Part shown: positions 43,066-52,016 of the stretch, piece by piece | Layout: each line of letters begins with the position of its first letter | Numbering within the stretch: position 1 is the first letter of the stretch | NCBI GenBank assembly: GCA_016706225.1 | Contig: JADJKB010000005.1 | Location: forward strand, 992,001-1,056,000 | DNA length: 64,000 nt | Direction: 5' to 3' | Source: Myxococcales bacterium | GTDB lineage: Bacteria; Myxococcota_A; Polyangia; Polyangiales; Polyangiaceae | Translations under genes and position numbers: made by a program | The notes under the pieces: model-generated | Database searches by the model: none | What the model was told of the DNA's origin: nothing | The model's input: only the letters and a program-made list of their open reading frames with translations

Positions 43066-43192
43066 GAAGGTCGTGGTGGTGCGCGCTCTGACGGGGGGCT
43101 CGCGCGCGGCACCTTCCGCATACCACGGTGAGCCGCAAACGGCACCTCCCGCGAGCAGTCAGAAGCCCTGGATATTCCAGAGTAAATACGGC

Positions 43193-43582
43193 TCAGCGGA
43201 AGTAGGCGCGGAGCTGCCAGCCGAGCACCAGGGCCAGCATCAGCCCGACCCAGAACAGCCAGCGTTTGTTCTCCGGCTCGGGCCCCGGCGAGCGCTGCAG
43301 CTCCAGCACTTTCAGCCGAGCTTCGAGCTGATCGAACCTGCGGTCCAGCTCGTCGACTCGGTGGTTCGGCTCATCACTCGACTGCTCCGCCGCGCCCTTC
43401 ACGCTGAGCAGCGTGCTGTTGCTCAGCGTGGTCGAAATATCGTCCGCTTCCACGGCTGAGCCCCGCTGCCGCGCGGGCGCCAGATCGCGCTCGGTGTCCT
43501 CCGACGGCACCGAATTCTTGGGCGTCGGCGGGACGTCGTCGTCAGCGGACTCGGAGGCCACGTCGTCCTTCATACCCGTCAT
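43193..43582 (-). CDS. Hypothetical C-terminally anchored membrane protein
   Basis: A 129-residue protein. Residues 1-65 are acidic, Ser/Asp/Pro-rich and probably disordered. Residues 72-97 form an amphipathic helix likely to be a coiled coil (NHRVDELDRRFDQLEARLKVLELQ). The last 20 residues (WLFWVGLMLALVLGWQL) are a transmembrane segment ending in RAYFR, so it is tail-anchored with the N-terminus in the cytoplasm or periplasm. I do not recognise the family. ATG 43582 is used; ATG 43573 three codons later is equally possible. It lies between gyrA and bamA in the same direction. Confidence 0.6.
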   Translation of the reverse strand: MTGMKDDVASESADDDVPPTPKNSVPSEDTERDLAPARQRGSAVEADDISTTLSNSTLLSVKGAAEQSSDEPNHRVDELDRRFDQLEARLKVLELQRSPGPEPENKRWLFWVGLMLALVLGWQLRAYFR

Positions 43583-43659
43583 GCTCAGCCCTGACCAGGG
43601 GGTCTATCCATATCCGCCGTGCCCCTGCCCGTGCCCGTGCCCGCTCTGCTCTTCGCCGC

Positions 43660-46329
43660 TCAGAAGAAGTTGCCGATGGTGAACTCGAACACGCTCGACT
43701 CTTCGTAGGGTAGCGGCTTGAAGGGGAAACCCCACTCGAACCGCAGCGGGCCGAGGGGTGAGAACCAGCGGATGCCGAAGCCATAGGAGGTGCGGAGCGC
43801 CGCCAGGCTCGACAGCCCGTCGAAGCAGGGGCTGGTCTCCTTGAAGGTGGTCCCCTGGTTGGCGAGCGCGCCCTTGCCGGCCGTGTCGCAGTAGTTCTGC
43901 TCCAGGTTCCAGGCGTTGCCGGCGTCCGTGAAGAACACGCCGCGGATGCCGACCTTGTCGATGATCGGGAACTCCAGCTCCAGGTTCTGGAAGTAGCTCA
44001 GGTTGCCACCGATGTTGGCCCCGTAGGGGATGGGAGCGCTGTTGGGATCGGTGAACTGCGTGAGCGGGACGCGCGGGCCGAGCGATCGGAAGCGGAAGCC
44101 GCGCACGTCGAGGATGCCGCCCAGGAAGAAGCGCGCAAAGATCGGCACCCCGTCCTGGGTGGGGCTCGTGACGTGGCCGCCCTCCATGTTCAGCTTGGCG
44201 ACGATCCCGGAGCCGAGGGGGTAGTAGAAGCGCGCAACCCCACGGTGGCGCAAGAACTCGTTGTCGGAGCCGAAGCCGGCGGCCGCGAGCTCGGTCGAGC
44301 CACGCAGGTAGACGCCGGCCGTCGGGAACAGGCGGTTGTCGCGGGAGTCGTAGGTCAGCGCCGGTCGGATGCTCGAGGTGAAGCCGTCGTTGAACAGGTT
44401 GGCCAGGGGGAGCTGACGGAACACACTGGTGCCACCGGTCTGGCCCAGAATGGTCGAGGTCGTCTGGGTCGAGACGTCGTTCAGCTCTGCGGTATACGCG
44501 ACACTCGCCGACAGCTCCGGGTCCACGATCGGGTAACCGAAGGTGAGGGAGCCGCCTCGTGTCGATTCGCTGAAGTCGTTGTAGATGCGCAGTTGGTCGA
44601 ACAAATCGATGCTCGCCGAGAAATCGCTGTCCAGGAAGTACGGCTCGTAGAAGCGCAGATCGACCAGCTGGCGGAGTCCACTCACCTGCGCTTGCAGTGA
44701 GAGGCTCTGGCCGTTGCCGAACAGGTTGGCTTGTTGAACCTGAGCGGTGGCGATGAAGTTCTCGATGCTCGAGAAGCCGGCACCGACCTGGAACGTGCCC
44801 GTCGGGCGCTCGGTCACCTCGATGTTGACCTGCATCTTTTCCGGCGCCGACCCCTCCTCGGTGGAGATGTCGACCCGCTCGAAGAAACCGAGGGCCGTGA
44901 TTCGACGCTTGGATTTCTCGAGGCGCGTCTCGTGAAATAGCTCACCCTCTTCGACCTCGAGCTCCCGGCGCAGGACCTTGTCGCGCGTCTTGGCGTTGCC
45001 GCGGAACTCGATGCGCTCGAAGTAGACCAGCGGGCCGCGCTCGACGGGCACGACGATGTCGACCTCGTGGCGCTCCTGGTCGAGGCGTGTCTGGGGGTTG
45101 GCCTCGACGTTGGCGTAGCCGTGGTCGCGGTAGAGGGTCCGCACCGATTGCAGATCTTCGAGCAGCTCGGCGCGATTGAAGAAGTCTCCGGGCTTTGCCC
45201 GCACCATGTTGCGCAGGCGACGCCGGCCGCCGATCGGGTCGACCTCCGTGCCGTCTTTGCCCTTCTCGTACACACGCATCTGTCGGATGCGGTAGCGCGG
45301 GCCCTCGTCGATGGTGATGCTCACCTCGATACCGTTGCGGTCCGGGGTCAGCATCACCCGCGGAGTGCTGATCGAGACCTGGAGGTAGCCGCGGTCGTAG
45401 TAGAGCGCGCTGATGACGGCGATGTCGCGCTCGAATGCGTCCTGGCGATACGGGCCGCCCGAGCCGAACGCAAAAAAGCCGGAGTTTCCCGTGAACATCA
45501 GCTCGCGCAGCTCTTCGTCGGGGATGCTGTGGTTGCCGATGAACGTGATGCGCCGGACGCTGACCTGGCCGTGCTCTTTGATGGTGAGCTTGATGCTCAC
45601 CTCGTCGTTTTTCAGCGGGACGATCTCACTCTTGACCTCCGCCAGGAAGAAGCCGCGCTCCGCGTACATGTCGCGGATCTTCTGGATGCTGCGCCGCACC
45701 GCAGGCTGGCTCAGGATGGTGTTCGACTTCACCTCGACGCCTTCGGTGAGGTCGTCGGTGTCGATCTCCGAGTTGCCTTCGAAGACTACCTCGGAGATGT
45801 TCGGCCGCTCGCGCACCGAAAAGCGCAGGCTGACCCCGGCGTCGCTCTTCTCGAGATCGACCTCGATGTCATCGAAGAAGCCCGAGTTCCAGAGCTCTCG
45901 TACATCCTGGCTCAGCGCCTCGGGCGCGAAGGTCTGGCCGACTCGCTCACGCAGGTAGGTGAGGATGTCTTCCTTGGTGACGCGACGATTGCCGTCGACC
46001 TCGATGGCGACCACGGTCAGCCCGCGAGCCTTCTCTGCCTCGCCGGGGGGCAGCCGTGGCACCGCACCGACGTCGTCGCTGCTCCGGCGCGCACGGGGTT
46101 TGGCGGGACCGGGCGTGGCGTCACCTGGTTTGAGCTCGGCCGGTTTGGGCTCAGCCGGCTTGGGCTCGGCCGGCTTCGGTTCAGCCGGTTTGGGTTCGGC
46201 GGGCTTGGGCTGCGCAGCAACGGGCACTGCTGAAGTGATGAGCCAGACGACAGTCAGCAGCCCGATGAGGGCTCGCGCTCGGAGGAGAACCCCCAGACGG
46301 TGGAAACCGGCGAGAAGCAAGACGGGCAT
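43660..46329 (-). CDS. bamA: Outer-membrane protein assembly factor BamA
   Basis: An 889-residue Omp85-family protein that inserts beta-barrel proteins into the outer membrane. I start at ATG 46329 (MPVLLLAGFHRLG); the 94 upstream residues of the frame are Arg/Pro-rich. A signal peptide ends near VAAQ. A proline-rich linker of five PKPAE repeats follows, then five POTRA-like modules between about residues 85 and 450 (for example VVAIEVDGNRRVTKEDIL, ISEVVFEGNSEIDTDDL, VRRITFIGNHSIPDEEL). The barrel has YDSRDNRLFPTAGVYLRGS and FFLGGILDVRGFRFRSLGPR (the RGF motif, lid loop), and ends in EFTIGNFF with terminal Phe. Linker length and Omp85 type fit BamA rather than TamA. Confidence 0.93.
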   Translation of the reverse strand: MPVLLLAGFHRLGVLLRARALIGLLTVVWLITSAVPVAAQPKPAEPKPAEPKPAEPKPAEPKPAELKPGDATPGPAKPRARRSSDDVGAVPRLPPGEAEKARGLTVVAIEVDGNRRVTKEDILTYLRERVGQTFAPEALSQDVRELWNSGFFDDIEVDLEKSDAGVSLRFSVRERPNISEVVFEGNSEIDTDDLTEGVEVKSNTILSQPAVRRSIQKIRDMYAERGFFLAEVKSEIVPLKNDEVSIKLTIKEHGQVSVRRITFIGNHSIPDEELRELMFTGNSGFFAFGSGGPYRQDAFERDIAVISALYYDRGYLQVSISTPRVMLTPDRNGIEVSITIDEGPRYRIRQMRVYEKGKDGTEVDPIGGRRRLRNMVRAKPGDFFNRAELLEDLQSVRTLYRDHGYANVEANPQTRLDQERHEVDIVVPVERGPLVYFERIEFRGNAKTRDKVLRRELEVEEGELFHETRLEKSKRRITALGFFERVDISTEEGSAPEKMQVNIEVTERPTGTFQVGAGFSSIENFIATAQVQQANLFGNGQSLSLQAQVSGLRQLVDLRFYEPYFLDSDFSASIDLFDQLRIYNDFSESTRGGSLTFGYPIVDPELSASVAYTAELNDVSTQTTSTILGQTGGTSVFRQLPLANLFNDGFTSSIRPALTYDSRDNRLFPTAGVYLRGSTELAAAGFGSDNEFLRHRGVARFYYPLGSGIVAKLNMEGGHVTSPTQDGVPIFARFFLGGILDVRGFRFRSLGPRVPLTQFTDPNSAPIPYGANIGGNLSYFQNLELEFPIIDKVGIRGVFFTDAGNAWNLEQNYCDTAGKGALANQGTTFKETSPCFDGLSSLAALRTSYGFGIRWFSPLGPLRFEWGFPFKPLPYEESSVFEFTIGNFF
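46135..46209 (-). repeat. Five-copy 15-bp repeat encoding PKPAE in the BamA linker
   Basis: Five tandem copies of a 15-bp unit (CC[CG] AA[AG] CC[CG] GC[CT] GA[AG]) between the BamA signal peptide and the first POTRA domain. The degenerate third positions show that the amino-acid sequence is preserved while the DNA diverges. Confidence 0.85.
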
Positions 46330-46457
46330 CGAGGGCCGAGCAAAGGAGCGGGCCGCCGCTCCATCTGGCGAGCCATCTACTCGAAATTGCGAGCGTCCGG
46401 GTAGCCTAGCAATGCTTTTTGTCTGAGGTCGCCCAGAAAAACAGGCGAAAAGTCCCC

Positions 46458-47165
46458 ATGCGCTCCTTCCCGCTCGTCTGGCCCGGCGGCCGCACTCGCG
46501 TCTTCGCGTGGGCGCTCGGGTTCGTGTGCCTGACGGGGCTCGGGGGCTGTCCGGCGAAATCGTCCCGCCGGAGCGAGGGGAGTGGAGTCGACATCGAGTG
46601 CGGTACTGCATGCGCTGCGCTCACCGGAAGCGGCTGCGAGCGGGAAGGCGCGGGACCCAAGGACCAAGCCGCCTGCGTCGATGCGTGTCGGAGCCGGACC
46701 AGGGAGTTGCGTGCGTGGGGTTGTGGAAAGGACCGCACTGCCTACCTGGCTTGTGTCGCGGGGTCTCGACTCGAGTGCTCGGCGAAGTGCGCCGCGGCGA
46801 CCTGCCTCGAGCGACGAGAGGGGATCGCCGGCTGCGCGGCCGAGCACGCGCTGTTGGAGCAGTGCGCCGCGCCTTGCCGCAACACAGGCAGCGTGACGTT
46901 GGTCGATCGCGATGCGGGTGGCGCGAACGTGCTCGCGGAGCTGGTGCGTGCCGGCTGCACCCGCTGTCCTCCGTCAGACCAGCGCGCGCCCCCGGGGTCC
47001 GACTGCCAAGCCGCGTCGGTGTGCAGCCAGACCTGTTGCACCTGCGCCGACGGTCGCGGGCGTTACCTCGCGCGGGTGTGCCGGGCGGGAGCGTGCGCTG
47101 CGTCCGACCTCGCCTGTGCGTCGGCTCAGTCGAGCGGGCTCGCGCCGTGCTCCGCCGGCAGGTGA
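46458..47165 (+). CDS. Cys-rich lipoprotein of unknown function
   Basis: A 235-residue lipoprotein started at ATG 46458 (MRSFPLVWPGGRTRVF). The signal ends with lipobox LGGC-P (Cys 31). The mature part has around 24 Cys residues in regularly spaced pairs (for example CGTACAAL, CVDACRS, CSAKCAAATC, CAAPC, then a second half with CTRC, CQAASVC, CCTC), suggesting disulfide-stabilised domains. This is the pattern of the many Cys-rich surface lipoproteins of Myxococcota. No catalytic motif is seen. It is divergent from bamA across 128 bp and convergent with the FHA/sigma-54 gene. Confidence 0.7.
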   Translation: MRSFPLVWPGGRTRVFAWALGFVCLTGLGGCPAKSSRRSEGSGVDIECGTACAALTGSGCEREGAGPKDQAACVDACRSRTRELRAWGCGKDRTAYLACVAGSRLECSAKCAAATCLERREGIAGCAAEHALLEQCAAPCRNTGSVTLVDRDAGGANVLAELVRAGCTRCPPSDQRAPPGSDCQAASVCSQTCCTCADGRGRYLARVCRAGACAASDLACASAQSSGLAPCSAGR

Positions 47166-47196
47166 TGGCCGTCGCCGAGGGTCGATGGCCGGGCGG

Positions 47197-48612
47197 TCAG
47201 CTGCGCCGGAAATCATCCACGTGGATGCCGTAGCGTTTCATCCAGCGGTGGACCTGCATGCGTGCTTTGCCGAGCTGGCGGCCGACGGCGGCCACGTTGC
47301 CGCCGTGCTGCTCGAGCATCGCTCTGAGCTCGACGTCAGTCGGCATGGACGCGCGCGACGCTGCGGGTTGGCTTGTGGCCGGCGTGCTCGAGCCGCCGGG
47401 CAGGGCGGCGGCGCGCAGCACGTCGCCGTAGTCCTCCATGGCCTCGATCACCGGCGCGGGCAGCAGCTGGTCGCCGAGCACGTCGGACTCCGAGAGGGCG
47501 ATGCAACGCTTCACGCACGCTTCGAGCTCGCGCACGTTGTACGGCCAGTCGTACTGCAACGCCGCGGTCATGAACCCGAACGTGGGCACGAGCTCCGGGC
47601 GACCGTGCCGCTTCAGGAAGGCCTGCACCAGCATGAACACGTCTTCCTTGCGCTCGCGCAGCGCGGGTAGGCGCAGCTGGTACTCGTTCAGGCGGGCGAA
47701 CAGGTCCTGTCGAAATGCTCCCCCCTGTTGCAGGCGCCAGAGATCACGGTGCGTCGCGCACACGACGCGCACGTCGACTCGCTCCGGCGCCGTCGCGCCC
47801 AGGGGAAATACTTCCTTTGCTTGCAGGACCCGCAGCAGCTTGGCCTGGGCTTCGAGCGGCATGTCGCCGATCTCGTCGAGCAACAGGGTGCCCTCGTGTG
47901 CGCTCTTGATCAGGCCCGGCTTGTCGCGGTCCGCGCCCGAAAACGCGCCGCGCTTGTAGCCAAAGAGCTCGCTCTCGATCAGCGTGGCGGGAATGGCCGC
48001 GCAGTTGACCGCCGAGAACGCCCCGCGCCTTCCGCTCAGCCGGTGCAGCTCGCGGGCCACGACCTCTTTGCCCGTGCCGCTCTCGCCCAGGAGCATCACG
48101 CTGAGGGGTGTGGGTGCGATGCGGCAGAGGTCCGCCGAGATGCGATCGATCTGGTAGCCGCCGAGCAGCGCGCTGTCTTGCTCTGCGCGCCGCGATGCAC
48201 CGGGGACCATCGCGCCGTCGATGCGATACTCCGAGAACGCCTCGGCGTGTTTGTCGACGAACTTCATGATCGCGTCGCCGACTCGGACCTCGTTCAACGG
48301 CTCGAGCTCGACGGAGGTGATCCTGCGTCCGTCGACCAGCGTCCCGTTCCTGCTGCCTTTGTCGTGCAGCACCCAGGCATCGTTCTCCCAGGTCAATTCT
48401 GCGTGCACTCGCGACACGGCGGTGACGCCCATGCGGATGTCGGCGTCGTCGTCCCGGCCGATCACCATGCGCTCTTTGTCCAGCAGCCACACCGGTGGCA
48501 GCTCCGCGTAACGCTCGGCGTACAGCAGCACGAGCCCCGCTACCGGTCCGCCGCGATTCGGCGACGCCGGCGTGCCGAACTCGGCCATTGCCCCGGTGGT
48601 CTTCTCGCTCAT
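47197..48612 (-). CDS. FHA-domain sigma-54-type transcriptional regulator
   Basis: A 471-residue regulator. Residues about 45-120 form an FHA domain (VIGRDDDADIR, VSRVHAEL, SRNGTLVDG), which binds phosphothreonine. The AAA+ domain follows: Walker A GESGTGKE (176-183), the sigma-54 loop reading GAFSGA (222-227) instead of GAFTGA, Walker B GTLLLDEIGD and the sensor/arginine region FRQDLFARLNEYQLRLPALRERKEDV. The last 50 residues form a Fis-type helix-turn-helix (NVAAVGRQLGKARMQVHRWMKR). The FHA plus AAA+ plus HTH design is typical of myxobacterial enhancer-binding proteins controlled by Ser/Thr kinases. A Ser at the loop Thr may weaken sigma-54 contact. It diverges from the nitrilase gene at 48741. 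Confidence 0.9.
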   Translation of the reverse strand: MSEKTTGAMAEFGTPASPNRGGPVAGLVLLYAERYAELPPVWLLDKERMVIGRDDDADIRMGVTAVSRVHAELTWENDAWVLHDKGSRNGTLVDGRRITSVELEPLNEVRVGDAIMKFVDKHAEAFSEYRIDGAMVPGASRRAEQDSALLGGYQIDRISADLCRIAPTPLSVMLLGESGTGKEVVARELHRLSGRRGAFSAVNCAAIPATLIESELFGYKRGAFSGADRDKPGLIKSAHEGTLLLDEIGDMPLEAQAKLLRVLQAKEVFPLGATAPERVDVRVVCATHRDLWRLQQGGAFRQDLFARLNEYQLRLPALRERKEDVFMLVQAFLKRHGRPELVPTFGFMTAALQYDWPYNVRELEACVKRCIALSESDVLGDQLLPAPVIEAMEDYGDVLRAAALPGGSSTPATSQPAASRASMPTDVELRAMLEQHGGNVAAVGRQLGKARMQVHRWMKRYGIHVDDFRRS

Positions 48613-48740
48613 TCTCCGACCACCGGGCAGCGTACCGACCCTTCGCCGGCGAAACCAGCCCCCAGCGTAAGTCGGGCCTGCGCCAAAGAACGATTTTGCT
48701 CGTGGTCGGGGCGCGGCGCGCGCGCGTATGCTGTCGCCTC

Positions 48741-49580
48741 ATGGCCAAGCCCGCGCCCCCCGCTCCGCTTCGTATCGCTGCCGTCCAGCTGTCGTGCCAG
48801 GCCGACGTCACGGAAAACCTCGCGGCCTGTCGTCAGTGGGTGGCGGTCGCTGCCGAGCGAGGTGCAAAGGTCGTGCTCCTGCCGGAGAACTTCGCCTTCA
48901 TGGGACCCGAAGCGGACAAACGCGGGCTCGCCGAGCGACTGGGTGATGATGGGCCACCGATCCAGAAAGCGCTCCGACAGATGGCGGCGGAAAACCGAGT
49001 CGTCGTGGCCGCCGGAGGTTTCCCGGAGCGGAGCGACGACCCTGAGCGGCCCTACAACACCCTGGCCGTCTTTGGCGACGACGGCGAGCTCCGGGCGAGC
49101 TACCGCAAGATCCACCTGTTCGACGTGCGTCTGCCGGACGGCAGCGAGATCAGCGAATCCGCGGCCACCCTGCGGGGAGCCGAGCCGCAGGTGATCGAGG
49201 TCGCCGGCTACAAACTCGGGCTCAGCATCTGCTACGACCTGCGCTTCCCCGAGCTGTACCGCGCCCTTGCGGATCGTGGGGCGGAGGTCCTGCTCGTGCC
49301 CGCCGCATTCACCCTGCTCACCGGCAAGGACCACTGGCACGTGCTGCTCCGGGCGCGCGCCATCGAGGCGCAGTGTTTCGTCGTCGCCGCGGCGCAGTGG
49401 GGTTCGCACCCGAAGGGGCGCACGACGTATGGGCACTCGCTGGTGGCCGATCCGTGGGGCACGGTCATCGCCGAAGCCTCGGATGGTGCCGGAGTGGTGC
49501 TCGCGGACCTGGATCGAACCGTCCTCGAACGAGTGCGGACGAACCTCCCGAGCCTCCAGCACCGAGTGCTCGGCCGCTGA
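48741..49580 (+). CDS. Nitrilase-superfamily amidase, Nit1/Nit2-like
   Basis: A 279-residue carbon-nitrogen hydrolase, start ATG 48741 (MAKPAPPAPLRIAAVQL). The catalytic triad is Glu 49 (LLPENFAFMG), Lys 123 (YRKIHLFDV) and Cys 164 (SICYDLRFPELYR). The ICYDLRFPELYR block and HWHVLLRARAIEAQCFVVAAAQWG match Nit1/Nit2-type enzymes: deaminated glutathione amidase or omega-amidase that repair metabolites. It lacks the gene neighbours of an amino acid or purine pathway, so a metabolite-repair function is the simplest reading. It is distinct from the beta-ureidopropionase-like protein at 30522. Confidence 0.85.
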   Translation: MAKPAPPAPLRIAAVQLSCQADVTENLAACRQWVAVAAERGAKVVLLPENFAFMGPEADKRGLAERLGDDGPPIQKALRQMAAENRVVVAAGGFPERSDDPERPYNTLAVFGDDGELRASYRKIHLFDVRLPDGSEISESAATLRGAEPQVIEVAGYKLGLSICYDLRFPELYRALADRGAEVLLVPAAFTLLTGKDHWHVLLRARAIEAQCFVVAAAQWGSHPKGRTTYGHSLVADPWGTVIAEASDGAGVVLADLDRTVLERVRTNLPSLQHRVLGR

Positions 49581-49617
49581 CGAACAGCCACAGCGCCCGC
49601 CGGCGACTCGGGCGCGA

Positions 49618-50619
49618 CTACAGGTGGCGCTTGGCGATCTCGCTCCACGTGCCTTGCGGCTCGAGTGCGATGTAGCTCTTCCAGAACGGACGCGCCTTCT
49701 GGGTCTCGCCCACCTGCTCGTAGGCCATCGCCAGGTTGAAGTAAGCATCCGCGAACTTCGAATCACTCTCCAATGCGCCGTGAAAGAGCGGAATGCTGAG
49801 CTCGGGTTGGCCGCGCTCGAGCATCACATAGCCCAGGTTGTACTGCGCCTCGGGTTGGTGTGAGTCGATCTCCAGGGCGCGGCGGTAGAGCGCCTCGGCG
49901 GCCTCGGGATCGCCGCGGCGGAAGCGAACGTTGCCCAGGTTCGTGTAGGCGATGGCCAGCCACGGATCGAGCTCGAGGGCCTGCAGGTACAGCCCCTCCG
50001 CTTCATCCATGGTCAGCGGGTCCTCGTCGAGCTGACTCGCGCGGAGGTAGAGCTCGTAGGCGCTGCGTGAGCGTTCGCGTCCGGCCGAAGGTCTGAGCAC
50101 GCGCACCACGTCGTCCCGAAGTGTCTTCACCTCGAAGTCGAGCACCATCTGCCCCGTCAACGGTTCGAATGCGCCATCGTGGGTGCGCACGACGACCCGC
50201 TGTCCGTCCGAGACGATGCGTAGCTCGGCCAGGGGTCGAGCGACGCGCGGCAGTGTGCGCTGCAACGCGCTGATGGCTCGGGTCACGTCCCGCAGTCGCA
50301 CGTTCCTATCGAGCAAGGCTTGGGCGGTTCGGAGTGCGATCAGATCCGAGAAGGTGTAGGCGCGGCGTCCTCGTCGCCGCCCCGTGGGGGGAACCACACC
50401 AGTCTTGTCGAGCGTGCGCAGTCGGTTCGGCGAAATGTCCAGGAGGCGCGCGATCTCACTCTGGGTGAACAGGTCGGTCAGCGGCTCGCGGTTGGATGGC
50501 GCTGCGTCCTTCTTGGAGCTCGCGGTCTTCCGCTGTTTGGTCTGGACGCGTCCGCCACCCGGACCGAAGACGACATGGATGACCTTGTCGTCGCGTCGCT
50601 TTTTGCGCTTCATGCTCAT
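49618..50619 (-). CDS. MerR-type DNA-binding domain fused to TPR repeats
   Basis: A 333-residue protein when started at ATG 50619; GTG 50631 would add four residues. Residues about 1-45 are very basic and Lys/Arg-rich. About 48-115 form a MerR-family winged helix (FTQSEIARLLDISPNRLRTLDKTGVVPPTGRRRGRRAYTFSDLIALRTAQALLD). The C-terminal 150 residues carry four or so TPR units (AIAYTNLGNVRFRRGDPEAAEALYRRALEID, AQYNLGYVMLERGQPELSIPLFHGALE and similar). MerR proteins usually have effector domains here, so a TPR suggests control by a protein partner. The promoter region contains a 7-bp inverted repeat at 50773-50791, which could be its own operator. Confidence 0.8.
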   Translation of the reverse strand: MSMKRKKRRDDKVIHVVFGPGGGRVQTKQRKTASSKKDAAPSNREPLTDLFTQSEIARLLDISPNRLRTLDKTGVVPPTGRRRGRRAYTFSDLIALRTAQALLDRNVRLRDVTRAISALQRTLPRVARPLAELRIVSDGQRVVVRTHDGAFEPLTGQMVLDFEVKTLRDDVVRVLRPSAGRERSRSAYELYLRASQLDEDPLTMDEAEGLYLQALELDPWLAIAYTNLGNVRFRRGDPEAAEALYRRALEIDSHQPEAQYNLGYVMLERGQPELSIPLFHGALESDSKFADAYFNLAMAYEQVGETQKARPFWKSYIALEPQGTWSEIAKRHL

Positions 50620-50772
50620 CACGGAGGACACTTGCCGAGTAACGTGTAGCTCTCAATTCTTCCGCGCGAGCATTTCTGTCAAGACCCGGCGTGGAGTCGC
50701 CGACATCGTGCGCTGATCTTGCGCAGTTTTCGCCCCGCTGCGCCGCGCTCCGGCGCCGAATCGAAACGCGCA

Positions 50773-50791
50773 GATGGACTTGACGTCCATC
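50773..50791. promoter_or_regulatory. Inverted repeat upstream of the MerR-TPR gene
   Basis: Perfect dyad GATGGAC (50773-50779), TTGAC loop, GTCCATC (50785-50791), 154 bp upstream of the MerR-TPR start and 17 bp after the stop of the next minus-strand gene. It could be an operator for the MerR-type protein or a short terminator for the upstream gene. Confidence 0.4.
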
Positions 50792-50807
50792 CGAGAATTA
50801 TTTCCGT

Positions 50808-51203
50808 TCAGCCCGTGTCGGCGGAGCCGAGCGCGTGAACGTTCGCCTCGACGTCGATGTCGACGCGGATCCCCCGCGGGTCGCGGCGCACTGCAAGCTC
50901 GGCGCGGACCCGCCCGAGCGCACCCCCCGAGCGCAGCTGAGCTTCGAGGCACGCCACGCGAATGGCGCGCAGGCGCGCGTGAGGGTCTTTGGGTACGAGC
51001 GCGAGAAGTTGCTCGGCGTCCGCGTCCGGGATGCGACCGCCGCACGACTCGAGGGTCAAGAGCACGCTCGTCGAGCCGTAGTAGACGGGGCCGTCGGGCT
51101 CGACACGGGTGGCGCCTTCACTCATCACGTCGGCTGCCTCGAACAGCTCGCGCCAGCGATAGTCGCTGCTCTGCCAGAGCTCGACGGATCGCCGTTTGAG
51201 CAT
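50808..51203 (-). CDS. Hypothetical protein
   Basis: A 131-residue soluble protein if started at ATG 51203 (MLKRRSVELWQSSDYRWRELFEA); the frame is open to 51254. It has mixed helices and strands, for example TSVLLTLESCGGRIPDADAEQLLALVPKDPHARLRAIRVACLEAQ, then a beta-like end with RAELAVRRDPRGIRVDIDVEANV. One Cys at 66 and one at 99 may or may not be functional. I recognise no domain; a PilZ-like reading of the RDPRGIRVDIDVEA end is tempting but not supported by an RxxxR motif. It is divergent from the gene at 51417 and upstream of MerR-TPR. Confidence 0.5.
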   Translation of the reverse strand: MLKRRSVELWQSSDYRWRELFEAADVMSEGATRVEPDGPVYYGSTSVLLTLESCGGRIPDADAEQLLALVPKDPHARLRAIRVACLEAQLRSGGALGRVRAELAVRRDPRGIRVDIDVEANVHALGSADTG

Positions 51204-51343
51204 TGGCAGCCCGCGGGTCTTCTTGAGACCTGGCAATCGGTGGCGCGCCCGCATTTTCCAAATGGTACGGGGCGGAGCGTCGCTGCACGAAGTTGTCCGC
51301 AGTCAGTCCGATGCGGGTTAACGAAATGCTTCCCGAAGCCGGC

Positions 51344-51357
51344 CGGGGCGCGCCCCG
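51344..51357. promoter_or_regulatory. 14-bp perfect palindrome in a divergent promoter region
   Basis: CGGGGCGCGCCCCG reads identically on both strands and lies 60 bp upstream of the gene at 51417, inside the 213-bp gap shared with the divergent hypothetical gene. A dimeric repressor site is possible, but high GC makes such palindromes less surprising. Confidence 0.3.
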
Positions 51358-51416
51358 AAAGTTGGCCGGTACCAGGTGGTCGGGCCAGCCTCAGCTCGCC
51401 ACAGAGGAGAGAGACC

Positions 51417-51785
51417 GTGAGCGAAACCGAATCCACTTTCCGCCCCGCAGCGTCTGGGAAAGATCGTCGTCGTCACCGCATGTTCGTGACGCGGAACACC
51501 GAATATCACTTCCGAGACGGTGTCTGCGTGGCCGTCCGGGACAAGAGCTCGGGCAGCTGGTTGCCTTCCCACCTGGCGCTCTGCCGGAAGGTGACCGGCC
51601 GGGTCCGGTTCCAGGGCAATGGCGTGGCGGTGCCGGTGCATGGCAGCCCCGAGGTGGGGGAGGCCCTCTACTTCGGGGACGACGGTCGAGAGCTGGTGAC
51701 CAGCCTGCTGACGGCGATCGAACGGCCGGCCAAGGTGCTGGTGACGAGCTACCCGGCCCCTTCCACGTTCAGCCAGCGCACCTGA
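51417..51785 (+). CDS. Hypothetical protein
   Basis: A 122-residue protein starting at GTG 51417, chosen because AGAGGAGAGA lies just upstream; the frame is open much further but overlaps other genes, and ATG 51480 (MFVTRNTEYHF) is a shorter option. It is beta-rich: TEYHFRDGVCVAVRDKSSGSWLP, KVTGRVRFQG, GVAVPVHGSPEVGEALYFGDDGRELVTS, LVTSYPAPSTF. Such a pattern looks like a small globular domain of about 90 residues. No family recognised and no catalytic residues evident. It is the first of three genes transcribed rightward ahead of def, the others being a small protein at 52017 and the FHA protein at 52318. Confidence 0.6.
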   Translation: MSETESTFRPAASGKDRRRHRMFVTRNTEYHFRDGVCVAVRDKSSGSWLPSHLALCRKVTGRVRFQGNGVAVPVHGSPEVGEALYFGDDGRELVTSLLTAIERPAKVLVTSYPAPSTFSQRT

Positions 51786-52016
51786 GGCGCCCGGAGCGGT
51801 TGAACCAGTGAAAGATCCAGAAATTCGCGGTGCTGCGCAGCATACGCGCCGCGGTGCGAAGCTCAGTTTGCGCACGCCGCGTCATTTTTGCAGTCACCGC
51901 GACGAATGGAACTAGGGTGGGGCCGCCTTGGGTTCCAGCGTCGTTGGCACCGTTCTTTCATACTGCAGCGGGAGCAAAGGTAGTTCGGGCGTTTTGCCCG
52001 CAAGTGGTTGATCCAG

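Noticed and set aside
46135..46209. 15-bp repeats considered as a mobile or regulatory repeat
   Set aside because: They encode a proline-rich linker in BamA and have synonymous differences typical of coding selection.
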